DNA of 5,591 nt from a bacterium (lineage in GTDB: Bacteria > Krumholzibacteriota > Krumholzibacteria > LZORAL124-64-63), in the NCBI GenBank assembly GCA_003646045.1, contig QNDV01000185.1:1-5591 (forward strand). The letters run 5' to 3'. The translations under genes and the position numbers were made by a program. Below the pieces are notes generated by a model. The model was not told the origin of the DNA and searched no databases. It worked only from the letters and a program-made list of their open reading frames with translations. Numbering within the stretch: position 1 is the first letter of the stretch; every line of letters begins with the position of its first letter. This document shows positions 5,539 through 5,591 of this stretch, piece by piece.

Positions 5539-5591
5539 GTTATTCGGGATTGAGTGGGTGAAAAATTAAGATGTTGATGTAGAGGGATTTA
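5539..5591. other. AT-rich stretch upstream of the MerR promoter, no gene seen
   Basis: This 53-base stretch to the right edge is markedly richer in A and T than the rest of the window and includes an A-run near 5561-5565. No start codon here opens a useful reading frame on either strand. It may be an upstream element of the MerR promoter or part of a longer intergenic region beyond the window. Confidence 0.3.

Noticed and set aside
1..5591. CRISPR array, tRNA or rRNA gene, insertion sequence or integrase
   Set aside because: No regularly spaced direct repeats, no cloverleaf-like or rRNA-like stretch and no transposase or recombinase motifs were seen; repeats in the secreted protein exist only at protein level.

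Overview
The window is GC-rich bacterial DNA, with an AT-rich patch only at the far right end. It holds four genes: a large secreted repeat protein (minus strand, cut off by the left edge), a small two-span membrane protein (plus strand), and a two-gene minus-strand operon of a MerR-type regulator followed by a conserved cytoplasmic protein of unknown function. A secreted protein built from stacked choice-of-anchor-D (ASH/HYDIN-like) Ig domains, with flanking modules opening in a VGxYFD motif, resembles proteins of FCB-group candidate lineages such as Krumholzibacteria or Eisenbacteria. This placement is from recall and protein style only and is low confidence; no marker gene is present.

Layout. 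Positions 1-2885 (minus): 961 visible residues of an exported protein with a signal peptide, an N-terminal module, six Ig-like repeats of about 100 residues, a second copy of the N-terminal module, and the beginning of what looks like an FN3-type domain where the window ends. Positions 2886-3063: divergent intergenic region with a clear Shine-Dalgarno for the leftward gene, weak promoter candidates and GC-rich inverted repeats. Positions 3064-3696 (plus): 210-residue protein with two membrane spans and a helical extracytoplasmic region. Positions 3697-3796: convergent junction with two strong hairpins that share a 10-bp core. Positions 3797-4792 (minus): 331-residue soluble protein. Positions 4796-5485 (minus): MerR-type regulator, 3 bp upstream of and translationally coupled to the 331-residue gene. 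Positions 5494-5538: a well-formed promoter and Shine-Dalgarno for this operon, with a perfect dyad in the promoter spacer as expected for a MerR-type operator. Positions 5539-5591: AT-rich, no gene seen.

How the parts relate. The regulator and the 331-residue protein form one transcription unit, probably autoregulated through the dyad; the inducer and the biochemical role of the second protein are unknown. The secreted repeat protein and the membrane protein are divergently transcribed and may share control signals, but nothing in the sequence links their functions. The most notable items are the regulator plus conserved-unknown operon and the symmetric architecture of the secreted protein, including cysteine pairs at matching positions in only some of its Ig repeats.
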